In this document: one piece after another, positions 20,397-28,239 of the stretch | Layout of the letters: every line of letters starts with the position of its first letter | Position numbering within the stretch: the first letter of the stretch is position 1 | Assembly (NCBI RefSeq): GCF_021462265.1 | Contig: NZ_JAJONF010000003.1 | Location: 310,001-374,000 of the forward strand | Source of the DNA: Streptomyces shenzhenensis | GTDB lineage: Bacteria; Actinomycetota; Actinomycetes; Streptomycetales; Streptomycetaceae | DNA: 64,000 nucleotides | Direction: 5' to 3' | Made by a program: the position numbers and the translations under genes | Notes under the pieces: generated by a model | What the model was told of the DNA's origin: nothing | Database searches by the model: none | What the model saw: the letters and a program-made list of their open reading frames with translations, nothing else

Positions 20397-20435
20397 CAGA
20401 ACCCCCGTCGGAGTGTTCATACGACGGGGGTTCTG
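20397..20435 (+). terminator. Perfect 14-bp hairpin after immunity gene 2
   Basis: CAGAACCCCCGTCG (20397-20410) and its exact complement (20422-20435) enclose an 11-base loop. It lies 86 bp past the immunity stop and directly before the IS630 left end. Confidence 0.75.
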
Positions 20436-20501
20436 GGCGTCTTGACGCTGAGGTTGAAAGGGTGGGGTGACAGAGGGCGTTGGCGGTGCTACATCCTCGT
20501 C

Positions 20502-21108
20502 ATGAGGTACGCGGATGGCGGCGGTCTGACCGCTGCGGGGCGGGCGAAGCGTGAGGCGGTGCGCTTCGAGGCCGCGGAGATGTTCGAGCGAGGCGTGCGG
20601 CCGCCGGAGGTGGCCCGCAGGTTACGGGTGTCGCGGAAATCGGCGTACGCCTGGCACGTGACCTGGCGCGAGGGCGGCGTCGCGGCCCTGTCCTCCAAGG
20701 GGCCCGGCGGCTTCCCGTGTCAGCTCAGTGATGTACAAGCGGAACGACTGCAGGCCGAGCTGGAGGCGGGGCCGGCGGCCCACGGCTGGACGGAGGACCA
20801 GCGGTGGACCCTGGCGAGAGTCGCGGAGCTGATCCATAACCTGTTCGGCTACCGGTACACCCCGCGTGGGGTGTCGTATCTGCTGCACCGGCTGGGCTGG
20901 TCACCGCAGGTCCCCGCGCACAGGGCCGTCGAGCGCGATGAGCGGGCGGTGGCCAGGTGGCGGACGGAGCAGTGGTCACGGGTAAGAGGACGGCCCAGCT
21001 CCTGGGCGCGTGGATCCTCTTCGAGGACGCCGGGCAGGATCTGAAGCCCGGTAAGGGCCGCACCTGGTCAAGGCGGGGCAGGACGCCGCTGGTCACAGTG
21101 GTGGCGTG
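20502..21108 (+). pseudogene. IS630-family transposase copy 1, 3' truncated
   Basis: Begins at ATG 20502 with two helix-turn-helix units (PPEVARRLRVSRKSAYAW; YTPRGVSYLLHRLGWSPQ). Near 20975 the frame changes to the one encoding the first catalytic block (ILFEDAGQDLKPGKGRTW). The second copy changes frame at the same place, so this step may be a normal orfA/orfB arrangement with -1 frameshifting. After GRTPLVTVVA a stop ends the frame, and the rest of the DDE domain is missing. Confidence 0.8.
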
Positions 21109-21194
21109 ATTATGGCGGCGCGCAAACACGAGGCCCTGCGGGGCGTGCCGCGCGGGCGGCCGGCGAAGGGGAGCGATGCCTGGATTGCGGAGAG

Positions 21195-21422
21195 GTGATG
21201 ATTTCGGGGACGCCCACGCAGCCTGTCCCTGAGCACGATCCGGAGCTAGGCATTCACTACTATTTCCGTTACGGTTGGCAAATGACGAACGCCGAGCGAC
21301 GGGATTATGCCAAGAACCTTGGCATCAACGGTGCGAGATGCCGTACATGCCAGAGCAACCAGGGTGGTCGTTTGTCGGGAGCTCTGAAGAATCTGGCAGA
21401 TGCTTTCGGACTAGGAAGATAA
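21195..21422 (+). CDS. Orphan toxin tip 3 (short fragment, family not recognised)
   Basis: A 75-residue frame. The visible segment (HYYFRYGWQMTNAERRDYAK, then NGARCRTCQSNQGGRLS) looks like the C-terminal end of a nuclease-type toxin with a CxxC knuckle, but I cannot name the family. Unlike the other cassettes it has no recognisable Hint sequence in front, so it was probably cut by the IS630 junction. It ends two bases before the SUFU-type immunity gene. The N-terminal start at 21195 is uncertain. Confidence 0.5.
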   Translation: MMISGTPTQPVPEHDPELGIHYYFRYGWQMTNAERRDYAKNLGINGARCRTCQSNQGGRLSGALKNLADAFGLGR

Positions 21423-21424
21423 CC

Positions 21425-22009
21425 ATGGGAACTGCAATCGAAATGCGCCAGGCGGCTCTTGACCGCCACCTCCGGAGCATCTGGTCGGAGAACGTCCACA
21501 AAGACGCGAGCTGGGAGTCGGGGCCTATCGAACTGACGATTCCAGGACTCCGTGTCCGCTGTATTGAGCCGTCTGATGCGTCCGAGCCCTGGATCTATGT
21601 TTCTTTGGGCGCCTCGGCTGCTGGCGAGGGATTCCATGAATTTGCACTGCTTTCTCCGTTCAGCTTTCCTCGCCATGTTGAAACGGTGACCATGGTCGCG
21701 GATTGGCAGGCTGCGGGTCGGAATGCGGACGTAGGCGCCCTGCTGAACATCGGCTGGCCATGGATTCAGGGTAGCGAATCAGGTCAGCTGCTGGTTTCTG
21801 ATTTTTACGCCTACCCTCCGGGATTTGGTACCTTTCGGGATGGAGGTAAGGAAATCTCAATTCTGTGGCTTGTTCCTGTTCATGCCAATGAAGCGGCCTA
21901 TGTTCGTCGGCGCGGTCAGGAATCTCTCGAGGATCGATTCGAGAGGAACGACGTGAATTTGCTGGACCCGCGCCGTGGATCTGTGCTGGGTACGTTGGAT
22001 ATTTCATAA
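21425..22009 (+). CDS. SUFU-domain immunity protein
   Basis: A 194-residue protein. ATG 21425 has AGGAAG six bases upstream. The sequence follows the Suppressor-of-Fused domain pattern: RCIEPSDASEPWIYVSLGAS, FHEFALLSPFSFPRHVE, the LLVSDFYAYPPGF loop, ISILWLVPVHANEAAYVR and ESLEDRFE. SUFU-like proteins are well-known bacterial immunity proteins in polymorphic toxin loci, binding and blocking nuclease-type tips. Its partner is the fragment at 21195-21422, two bases upstream. Confidence 0.85.
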   Translation: MGTAIEMRQAALDRHLRSIWSENVHKDASWESGPIELTIPGLRVRCIEPSDASEPWIYVSLGASAAGEGFHEFALLSPFSFPRHVETVTMVADWQAAGRNADVGALLNIGWPWIQGSESGQLLVSDFYAYPPGFGTFRDGGKEISILWLVPVHANEAAYVRRRGQESLEDRFERNDVNLLDPRRGSVLGTLDIS

Positions 22010-22022
22010 TCGTTCATGAGCA

Positions 22023-23013
22023 TTGAGTGGCGCCGCGGCGGGGGTAAGGGCACTTGACGCGGAGATGTTCAGGCAAGGGGTGCGGCCGCCGGAGGTGGCC
22101 CGCAGGTTACGGGTGTCGCGGAAGTCAGCGTATGCCTGGCACGCAGACTGGCGTCAGGGTGGCAGCGCTGCCCTGGAGTCCAGGGGAGCCGGTGGCTTCC
22201 CGTGCCGGCTCGACGATGCCCAGACGGAACTGGAGGCCGGACCCGCGGCCCACGGTTGGACGGAGGACCAGCGGTGGACCCTGGCGAGGGTCGCGGAGCT
22301 GGTTCATCGGCTGTTCGGGCACCGGTACACCCCGCGCGGGGTGTCATATCTGCTGCACAGGCTGGGCTGGTCACCGCAGGTTCCCGCGCCCAGAGCGGTC
22401 GAGCGGGACGAGCAGGCCGTTGAGTTGTGGCGAACGGAGCAGTGGTCACGGGTAAGAGGTCGGCCCAGCTCCTGGGCGCGTGGATAGCTTTCGAGGACGA
22501 GGCCGGACAGGACCTGAAGCCTGGGAAGGGCCGGACCTGGTCGCGGCGGGGCCGGACGCCGCTGGTCAAGGTGACAGGCAAGGGCTCAGGTCGTGTCCTG
22601 ATGGCCGGGATGATCTGCCTCAGGCCGGGTCGTGCAACCAGGCTGATCTACCGAACGCAGACGTACCGGGGCTGAACCGGCGAGAAGAAGGGTTTCCGGG
22701 CACGTGAGTTCGGACCTGCTGACCTCCGCCCGTCGGCAACTCGGCGGTGCCCCGCTGATCGTGGTGTGGGACAACGCCAGCACTCATCACGCCAAGGCCC
22801 TGCGAGAGTTCTGCGACCGCAACAGCGACCGGCTGACCATCGTCAAGCTCCCGCCCTACGCGCCCGACCTCAACCCCGTCGAAGGCGTATGGGCCCACGA
22901 TCGAAGAACTCACCCCGCTCGTGAAGAACCGCCTACACAACATCCAACGCCGCCCCGAAGTCCCGACGGCTTCATCGCCGAGACCGGACTGCAACTGGAA
23001 CCCCCCGTAACCC
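22023..23013 (+). pseudogene. IS630-family transposase copy 2, frame-broken
   Basis: Nearly identical to copy 1 through the HTH part but starting at GVRALDAEMF, without the left terminus. The catalytic part is spread over frames: FEDEAGQDLKPGKGRTW up to a TGA at 22673, GEKKGFRARE after it, then a shift near 22705 to QLGGAPLIVVWDNASTHHAK and LPPYAPDLNPVEGVWA. The DDE residues are recognisable, but the TGA and the shift near 22705 leave no continuous frame. The 3' end is intact up to the right repeat. Confidence 0.8.
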
Positions 23014-23098
23014 GTCACCCCACCCTTTCAACCTCAGCGTCACTACTGACGTCAGCGGTCTACACCGCCTGGGGAATTCCAGGAATTCCGAATGCGCG

Positions 23099-23335
23099 TC
23101 AAGCGGCTTTGTCGTGCGGGGTGAGGCTGATGCACAGGTCGGCTCCGAGAGCCTGAGCCAGGCGGCGCAGGAGGGGAAGCGTGGGCACGGTCCCGCCGCC
23201 TTCGAAGCGGGAGATCTGCGGCTGCTTCATCCCACACCGCTCGGCCAACTCGGCCTGGGACAGCCCGAGCTCGATGCGCCGGTCGTGGACGAGTTGCCCG
23301 AGCTCACGGGCGAGCGCGGAAGGCGGGTCCTGCAT
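23099..23335 (-). CDS. Small XRE-family DNA-binding protein
   Basis: 78 residues, almost entirely a Cro/C1 helix-turn-helix (RRIELGLSQAELAERCGMKQ, PQISRFEGGG, PLLRRLAQALGADL). ATG 23335 has GGGGAGG four bases upstream. It is the third gene of a minus-strand operon behind a HigB/HigA-like pair, 14 bp from the preceding stop, and likely adds autoregulation or acts as a second antitoxin. Confidence 0.78.
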   Translation of the reverse strand: MQDPPSALARELGQLVHDRRIELGLSQAELAERCGMKQPQISRFEGGGTVPTLPLLRRLAQALGADLCISLTPHDKAA

Positions 23336-23349
23336 GGTTCCTCCCCGCC

Positions 23350-23688
23350 TCAGGCCGCTGGGGCGACGATGGTGACAGTGGGCTCGTCTCCGCCGGCGAG
23401 GTGCACGTCCACCGTGAGGTCCAATGCGCGGGCCAGGCGCATGATGACCGCGATAGGCGGCAGCTCGGTGGCCGTCTCGATGCCTTCGATGTCATCGACG
23501 TCGACGTGCATGCGCTCGGCGAGATCGGCCTCGCTCAGACCCAGCTGCTTACGCCGGTCGTAGACGGCCTTGCCCAACGTCATGGCGAGACCGGCCTCTT
23601 CGTAGACCCGGTCGTACTCGGGGTCAGCCTCCAGGTGCTCGCCCAGCAGCCGGCGGTGGCGACGGGTCCTCCATTCGCTGTGGTTCAT
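23350..23688 (-). CDS. HigA-like XRE antitoxin
   Basis: 112 residues. The N-terminal part is a helical toxin-binding region (YDRVYEEAGLAMTLGKAVYD), the C-terminal half an XRE helix-turn-helix (RRKQLGLSEADLAERMHVDV, DIEGIETATELPP). ATG 23688 has AAGGAG five bases upstream and overlaps the toxin stop (ATGA). Gene order toxin-then-antitoxin is typical of HigBA. The antitoxin would neutralise the upstream toxin and repress the operon. Confidence 0.8.
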   Translation of the reverse strand: MNHSEWRTRRHRRLLGEHLEADPEYDRVYEEAGLAMTLGKAVYDRRKQLGLSEADLAERMHVDVDDIEGIETATELPPIAVIMRLARALDLTVDVHLAGGDEPTVTIVAPAA

Positions 23689-24068
23689 CGGTTCTCCTTG
23701 AGGTCGCGGCTGTAGAGGTCGTGCTCGGCGGCGGCTTCATGCTCTGCCTCGCACAATCGCTGTGCGGCGTGGGCGCGGTCCACTTCGGCCTGCTCGCGCA
23801 TCTTGGTCTTGCGGAACACGGTGAGCAGCACGACACGTCGGCCGGGCGCCAGCCAGTAGGTGATCCGTTGATGGGCATCGCCCAGGCGGAAGCGCAGCTC
23901 GCGGAGCTTGCCGCCCAGGTGGCGGGAGTGCGGTTCGTCGAGCGTGGTGGGCTGCTCGGCGAGCAGGTCGGCGACGCGTTCGGCCTGCTTGTAGTGATGG
24001 GCGGGAATGTTCTCCAGCCACAGCCGCACCTCCGGCTCGAGCTCGATCGAGTACCGCCCACTGTCCAT
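23685..24068 (-). CDS. HigB/RelE-like (phage Gp49-type) toxin
   Basis: 127 residues from ATG 24068. Features match the HigB/Gp49 subfamily of the RelE fold: SIELEPEVRLWLENIP, SRHLGGKLRELRFRLGDAHQ and RITYWLAPGRRVVLLTVFRKT, ending in a helical, charged tail rich in Ala and Glu. Family members are ribosome-dependent mRNA endonucleases. It is the first gene of a three-gene operon with two XRE proteins and sits beside the integrase, a common place for stabilising modules of integrated elements. Confidence 0.8.
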   Translation of the reverse strand: MDSGRYSIELEPEVRLWLENIPAHHYKQAERVADLLAEQPTTLDEPHSRHLGGKLRELRFRLGDAHQRITYWLAPGRRVVLLTVFRKTKMREQAEVDRAHAAQRLCEAEHEAAAEHDLYSRDLKENR

Positions 24069-24240
24069 AGCGCCGATGATATATGGCACGGGGTGCGAGA
24101 GCGCGAATACGTAGTTCAGGTCGTGTGCCGTCGCCGCGACCGCAGCCACTCCAGATTCGCACACCCCCGTACTCCCCCCTTTTCCTGATGCCACGGCGCC
24201 GCCCACGAACCTGCCCCCGGAACGGAAGGCGAACCGACTC

Positions 24241-24421
24241 ATGCACGATGACGAACTGCTCACCGTGCCGGACGTCATGGCGCGACTCAAGCTCGGTCGT
24301 TCCACCGTCTACGACCTCATCCGCTCCCACCGACCCTTCCCTCACCATCGGCCGTGCCCGCCGCATCCCCGCCTCCGCCCTCGACACGTACATCCGCCAT
24401 CACCTGGAAGAAGCCGCCTGA
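24241..24421 (+). pseudogene. Excisionase (Xis) with a +1 frameshift
   Basis: Starts MHDDELLTVPDVMARLKLGR, a MerR-like excisionase winged helix (STVYDLIRSHR). Near 24335 one extra C shifts the frame: the expected LTIGRARRIPASALDTYIR and HHLEEAA end lies in the next frame and stops with a TGA that overlaps the integrase ATG (TGATG at 24419-24423). In the shifted frame no stop occurs before the integrase, so the Xis N-terminus reads straight into it. Without Xis the element is probably locked in place. Confidence 0.75.
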
Positions 24422-25665
24422 TGCCCGCACCGCGCAAGAAAACTCGCGCCAACGGCGAAGGCACCATCTACCAGCGCAAAGATGGCCGCTGGGAAGCCGC
24501 CGGATACATGCTGACCACCGACGGCACACGCAAGCGCGTCCGCGTGTACGGCTCGACTCATCGAGAGGCTGCCGACAAGCTCACCGAGAAAATGGGCGCC
24601 AGCAACAGCGGCCACCCAGTCGCCACCGCTAGCGGCACACTCGGTGACTACCTCGCCTTCTGGCTCAACAATGTGGCCGTACACCGGGTCCGCGCGAACA
24701 CCCACGAGCGCTACCGCACCTGCGTGCGCCTGTACCTCGTGCTGGCTCAACTGACGGCCAGGGACATACGTACCTTCCTCGATCGGCTCCGCACCACCTG
24801 CCAGTGCTGCGCCCGCAACCTCGACGCCGCACCACGCCGCTGCTGCGCCATCGGCAACTGCTGCGACAGACGCTTGTCCCCGCTCACCGTCGCCTACGTG
24901 CACTCCGTCCTCAAGTCCGCACTCGAACACGCCGTCCGGGAGGAAGAGCTGCCGCGCAACGTCGCCCGGAACGTCAAACTCAGCCCGCCCCGCCACCGGC
25001 GCTTCGAACCGCTCACCGCCGACGAAGCACGCCGCTTCCTCAAAGTGGCCCGGCAAGACAAACTCCGGGCTCTGTGGGAACTGGCCCTGAGAGCCGGACT
25101 GCGACGCGGTGAACTGCTCGGCCTCACCTGGGCCGACCTCGACCCGGCCGCCGGCACCCTCAACATCCGCCGCAGCCTCCAGCACAACCCCGCCGGAGGA
25201 CTCACCCTCTTCCCCACCAAAACCCGCGCCGCCGAACGACGCATCGCCCTGCCCGTGGCCTGTCTGGCTGCTCTCGAACAACACCGCGAGGAGCAGGAGC
25301 GTCAACGCACCGCCGCAGGGGCCCAGTGGCGGGACAGCGGCCTGATCTTCACCACCCGTGTCGGCACGCCCCTCGATCCCACCGACGTTGCGGGGCGATG
25401 TACCGGGCTACTCGACCAGGCAGGCATCCGACGAGTCCGCTTCCACGATCTCCGCCACACCTGCGCCACTCTGCTCCTGGAACAGGGTGTCCAACTCGTC
25501 ACCATCAAGGAACTGCTCGGCCACGCCAACATCGGCATCACCGCCCAGGTCTACGCTCACGTCCGCCCGCGCCTCCAACACGACGCCATCAACCAACTCA
25601 CCGACGTCCTCCAGGAGGAGGACGATCCCGAAGGCCCACCGATGCGCGCAGCCGTCCCCCACTGA
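24421..25665 (+). CDS. Tyrosine site-specific integrase
   Basis: 414 residues. An N-terminal arm-binding domain (GEGTIYQRKDGRWEAAGY), a SAM-like core-binding domain with an internal Cys-rich insertion (TCQCCARNLDAAPRRCCAIG), and a catalytic domain with Arg in GLRRGELLG, the Lys-bearing KTRAAERRIALP turn, FHDLRHT, GHANI and the nucleophile in TAQVYAHVRP. All catalytic residues are present. Compared with the Streptomyces relatives I remember, the PGLGxxxL loop after YLV seems missing (YLVLAQLTARDI), a possible small in-frame deletion. It would drive insertion at an attachment site I could not locate. Confidence 0.88.
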   Translation: MPAPRKKTRANGEGTIYQRKDGRWEAAGYMLTTDGTRKRVRVYGSTHREAADKLTEKMGASNSGHPVATASGTLGDYLAFWLNNVAVHRVRANTHERYRTCVRLYLVLAQLTARDIRTFLDRLRTTCQCCARNLDAAPRRCCAIGNCCDRRLSPLTVAYVHSVLKSALEHAVREEELPRNVARNVKLSPPRHRRFEPLTADEARRFLKVARQDKLRALWELALRAGLRRGELLGLTWADLDPAAGTLNIRRSLQHNPAGGLTLFPTKTRAAERRIALPVACLAALEQHREEQERQRTAAGAQWRDSGLIFTTRVGTPLDPTDVAGRCTGLLDQAGIRRVRFHDLRHTCATLLLEQGVQLVTIKELLGHANIGITAQVYAHVRPRLQHDAINQLTDVLQEEDDPEGPPMRAAVPH

Positions 25666-25680
25666 CCGCCCCGCGCGGAA

Positions 25681-25725
25681 ACGCCGGAGCCCCCCGCCCT
25701 GAACCATCGGTGGGGGCTCCGGCGT
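25681..25725 (+). terminator. Perfect 14-bp hairpin after the integrase
   Basis: ACGCCGGAGCCCCC (25681-25694) pairs exactly with 25712-25725 around a 17-base loop, 15 bp past the integrase stop. Confidence 0.75.
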
Positions 25726-25904
25726 CCGCTGGCGTTGCCGTCAGCGTTGCCGTCAAGACGCCCAGAGTCACGTCACGTGCACAGCTCTACGAAGCGTTTT
25801 CGCCGTTTTCATGACTCGCTGAGGTTGTCAGCCCATCGCCTCAGATGCCTGGCGATCGACGGCTCGCCCGTCGAAATCTCAGTTCACGGCGATCCAGTGA
25901 GATC

Positions 25905-26555
25905 CTAGGGATGGACCAGCCACTTGACCGTAGAAACGGCATCCAGGTGACCAAGAGCCTCCGAGCTCATTGCAGAGACACTGACGGCAGAGAAGCCCTC
26001 CCTATTACGCCAGGGCGCCCTGAAGTCCATTGCCGGCCCCACGTCGGCGATCAAAGTTTCGTTAACGAATGTCCGATGGCCAGACCGAGGCCATCTCCAG
26101 CCACCGAATGAAACTTCATTCATTCCGGTCAGCACTGCGGGCAGGGCAGCATTGGGCACCTGGGGGCACTGACGAGCATATGTGGCCGAGGAAGCTGCCA
26201 CTGTCACCGCCAGGTGAATGAAGAACTCTGGGAGACGCTCAGGAACCAGCTTCCATTCACCACGCAATTCGGCTTCGTAAACAGATGAAGAATCGCTGGC
26301 ATCGAAAGCCCAGAACCAATCCCCGGTCGGGTCGGACGCGAACACGGCCTTGTCGTGCTCCACCCGGATTCCCTGGGGATCATAGACCCGGACACTGGAT
26401 GACCGAAGTTGATTCCAGCGGCTGACGAGGCCGTACCACTCCCGTAGTGGAGCAGGCAGCCATGTATCGGAGTCCTGTCTCTGTTCCGCCGAACTAGGAC
26501 TGCCGTACCAGTTGGCCAGGAAGTCTGAGATGTTAATGTCTGCCGGATTGATCAC
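25905..26555 (-). CDS. Putative immunity protein for the DddA-like toxin tip
   Basis: About 216 residues, cytosolic, low-GC. The segments RVYDPQGIRVEHDKAVFAS and GDWFWAFDAS (a SMI1/SUKH-like flavour) and the Trp-rich NWYG/WYGLVSRWN motifs fit an immunity protein, but I cannot name the family. The start is uncertain: GTG 26555 is used because a hairpin occupies the upstream frame, yet no good ribosome binding site is visible; ATG 26603 is an alternative. It follows the deaminase tip in the same orientation. Confidence 0.6.
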   Translation of the reverse strand: MINPADINISDFLANWYGSPSSAEQRQDSDTWLPAPLREWYGLVSRWNQLRSSSVRVYDPQGIRVEHDKAVFASDPTGDWFWAFDASDSSSVYEAELRGEWKLVPERLPEFFIHLAVTVAASSATYARQCPQVPNAALPAVLTGMNEVSFGGWRWPRSGHRTFVNETLIADVGPAMDFRAPWRNREGFSAVSVSAMSSEALGHLDAVSTVKWLVHP

Positions 26556-26576
26556 CACCTCATGATAACGGGCGCA

Positions 26577-26614
26577 GCGCCTGCGCGACGACCCGTGAAT
26601 CATCACGCAGGCGC
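26577..26614 (-). terminator. Hairpin between toxin tip 4 and its immunity gene
   Basis: GCGCCTGCG (26577-26585) and its exact complement (26606-26614) enclose 20 bases. It starts 33 bp after the toxin stop and may uncouple immunity expression from toxin transcription. Confidence 0.5.
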
Positions 26615-26646
26615 TAAATGTCAACCGAAGATTTCAACCACCGTGG

Positions 26647-27111
26647 CTAATCCGCCGCCCCTACGAAGACCCGGTTTTCGATGCGTCCGACTGAATTTCG
26701 CCAGATGACCATCAGCTTGGACCCTTCTGGGAGCATCGACCGCATGTTGGAAAGACAGCCATCCACCCCAGGGCACGGCCCGTAGGCAGCCCCCTCGGCC
26801 TTGTGCAGGTACAGATACCCTTCCTTGGCTCCGGTCTTGCGCATCAGTGCCGCGGTCTGGTTCTCCAGATGGTGGAAATTCTTGTCCGTCGTCCCCGGCG
26901 GCGCCTCCCAATCGGGCCTGAGGTTGCGACCGTCTCCGCCCGAGGAAAGGTTGGACGAAACACCGTTGTCCAACTCTGTGTACCCGGACATACCTCCGGG
27001 CTCCCTAAATCGAGACTGCGCGTCCCTGGCCTTCCTCAGACCTGCTTCCAGGCCCTCCGGGCACGGAAGAGAAATGTTGTGAACGAGAAGCGGCGTGTCC
27101 CCGGCCTCCAC
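26647..27111 (-). CDS. Orphan polymorphic-toxin tip 4, DddA/SCP1.201-like deaminase
   Basis: 154 residues, opening with the Hint end (VEAGDTPLLVHN). The new domain has GYTELDNGVSS and a Gly-rich SSGGDG loop, then HHLEN (HxE: H81, E83, zinc ligand and catalytic acid), a strand EGYLYLHKAEG, the metal-binding C113-x5-C119 in GPCPGVDGCL, and SMLPEGSKLMVIW. This order matches the SCP1.201-like deaminases (the DddA family of double-stranded DNA cytosine deaminases) and MLP(P/E)G is characteristic. It is separated from any RHS shell and lacks a ribosome binding site. Activity on double-stranded DNA is an inference. Confidence 0.82.
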   Translation of the reverse strand: MEAGDTPLLVHNISLPCPEGLEAGLRKARDAQSRFREPGGMSGYTELDNGVSSNLSSGGDGRNLRPDWEAPPGTTDKNFHHLENQTAALMRKTGAKEGYLYLHKAEGAAYGPCPGVDGCLSNMRSMLPEGSKLMVIWRNSVGRIENRVFVGAAD

Positions 27112-27710
27112 ATAGTACGTGTGGAGGGTGCCAATGGTGAGGTCGTAGGTGGTGGTGTGCGCGTGGTACAGGCGTACGCCCGTGACTTCGGCCGTGCCGG
27201 TCGGGGTCTGGAGGACGTCGCCGGTCTTGAGGTCCTTGGCCTGTAGGAAGGGCGACCGGGCCTCGTCGTAGAAGGGGTGGTGGAACGTCGTCGTCAGACG
27301 TGCGCTCCGGTTACCGGTGTTTTCCGGCTACCTTGGCGTGATGGGCCATGCCCGCGTCGCTGACCGCCGTCACTGTCGTCACTGGACGACAGCGCAGTGG
27401 ACATGGCTCGCCGTCAGCGTGCTGGGCACCGCAGCCAGTTCAAACGCGGCCTTGCGCGCCGCCTTCTTGACGGTGCTCCCGGCCACCGCCTTCGCGCCCG
27501 CCTGCAGCGTCGACTTGGCCGTCGCCCCGGACGCCGTCTGCCTGATGGTCAGGTCCACGAAGTCGTGGTCGTTGTAGGTGACGATCGCCGCGGTGACCTG
27601 GTGCGCCTCCGTACCCGCCACGCCCGGCACCGAGTTCGCGAACGTGTCGCCGGCCTTCACCTGCTCTTCAGCGCCACCGCCGTGGCCATCAGCCGCGCGG
27701 AAAAAGGACG
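27112..27710 (-). pseudogene. Hint-domain remnant in front of toxin tip 4
   Basis: The longest of the displaced Hint copies. VKAGDTFANSVPGVAGTEAH and IVTYNDHDFVDLTIRQ (near 27690-27540) match the N-terminal Hint half at 8895-9020, and LTTTFHHPFYDEARSPFLQA to TYYVEAGD match the C-terminal half. In the linker (27310-27345) a stop and a net five-base deletion relative to the parent separate the halves. It sits on the minus strand, so it is inverted relative to the main toxin. Confidence 0.8.
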
Positions 27711-27876
27711 TCCGCCCGTTCCTGGAAGCCCACGGTGTCTGTCTTCCCGCCTCGACCAGCCCGTTCCGCAGGCCAGACGACGTCTTCAGGCTCCTCGACC
27801 CCGACGAAACCAAGATCAAATCAAGATCAAACCAAGGTGTCGATTCCGGCAAGCCCTTGGACGGGCGTGAGACGCG

Positions 27877-28239
27877 CTAACGCAAGTACGGATTCCCCGA
27901 CATCGGCGGCGGTGCCATCACGCCGTACTCCTGCCCCTGCGGCTTCGGCACTCGCCTGTCGAACAGGGCGAACAGGAGCAGGCCCGTCGCCATCAGCAGC
28001 GTCAGGACGAAGATCACGCCCAGCACCGGATCGCCGTCGTCGGTGTGGACGAGGGTCGACCACGCCAGGATCACCGTCTCGTAGAGTGCGAACGAGGCGA
28101 AGGCGCCCCAGTCAGAGCCTCGACCGCGCCGGATCGCCACGTACAGGAACGGCACCCAGACCAGAAAGCCCAAGGATCCCCACGCCAGAGTCACCCAGAG
28201 TATTCGCTGGAGCCAACCGGCCTCAAGACGCCTTTCCAT
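27877..28239 (-). CDS. Small integral membrane protein (three transmembrane helices)
   Basis: 120 residues. ATG 28239 has GGGGAGGGGGCGGG upstream. Hydrophobic segments: ILWVTLAWGSLGFLVWVPFL, FASFALYETVILAW and VLGVIFVLTLLMATGLLLF, then a Pro/Gly-rich cytosolic tail. It resembles the protein at 29535-29855 in length, helix placement and the RRGRGSDWGAFASF versus RRRTRADWWAFAGF loop, so the two are probably paralogues flanking the DUF1906 gene. Function unknown. It marks the return to core-like sequence. Confidence 0.72.
   Translation of the reverse strand: MERRLEAGWLQRILWVTLAWGSLGFLVWVPFLYVAIRRGRGSDWGAFASFALYETVILAWSTLVHTDDGDPVLGVIFVLTLLMATGLLLFALFDRRVPKPQGQEYGVMAPPPMSGNPYLR

Larger units (their letters stand above)
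20443..23042 (+). mobile_element. IS630-bounded 2.6-kb segment with a toxin-immunity cassette inside
   Basis: A 29-bp sequence starting TGACGCTGAGGTTG at 20443-20471 recurs as an exact reverse complement at 23014-23042. Between them lie a 3'-truncated IS630 transposase, the cassette 21195-22009, and a second IS630 transposase that lacks its left end. There is thus exactly one complete pair of termini for the whole block. Either two elements recombined, or the cassette was captured as cargo. The expected TA target duplication is not evident. Confidence 0.7.

Noticed and set aside
20970..21010. Frame change in IS630 copy 1 as decay
   Set aside because: The same change occurs in copy 2 at the same place, so it may be the normal two-ORF organisation with -1 frameshifting; other defects, not this one, make the copies pseudogenes.
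24241..25665. Genuine Xis-integrase fusion protein
   Set aside because: The normal excisionase C-terminus is present in the next frame and stops at the integrase ATG, so the join is due to one inserted base.
25736..25761. Attachment site candidate: GCGTTGCCGTCA twice in tandem after the integrase
   Set aside because: Only a 12-bp local direct repeat; no tRNA end and no second distant copy found by eye.
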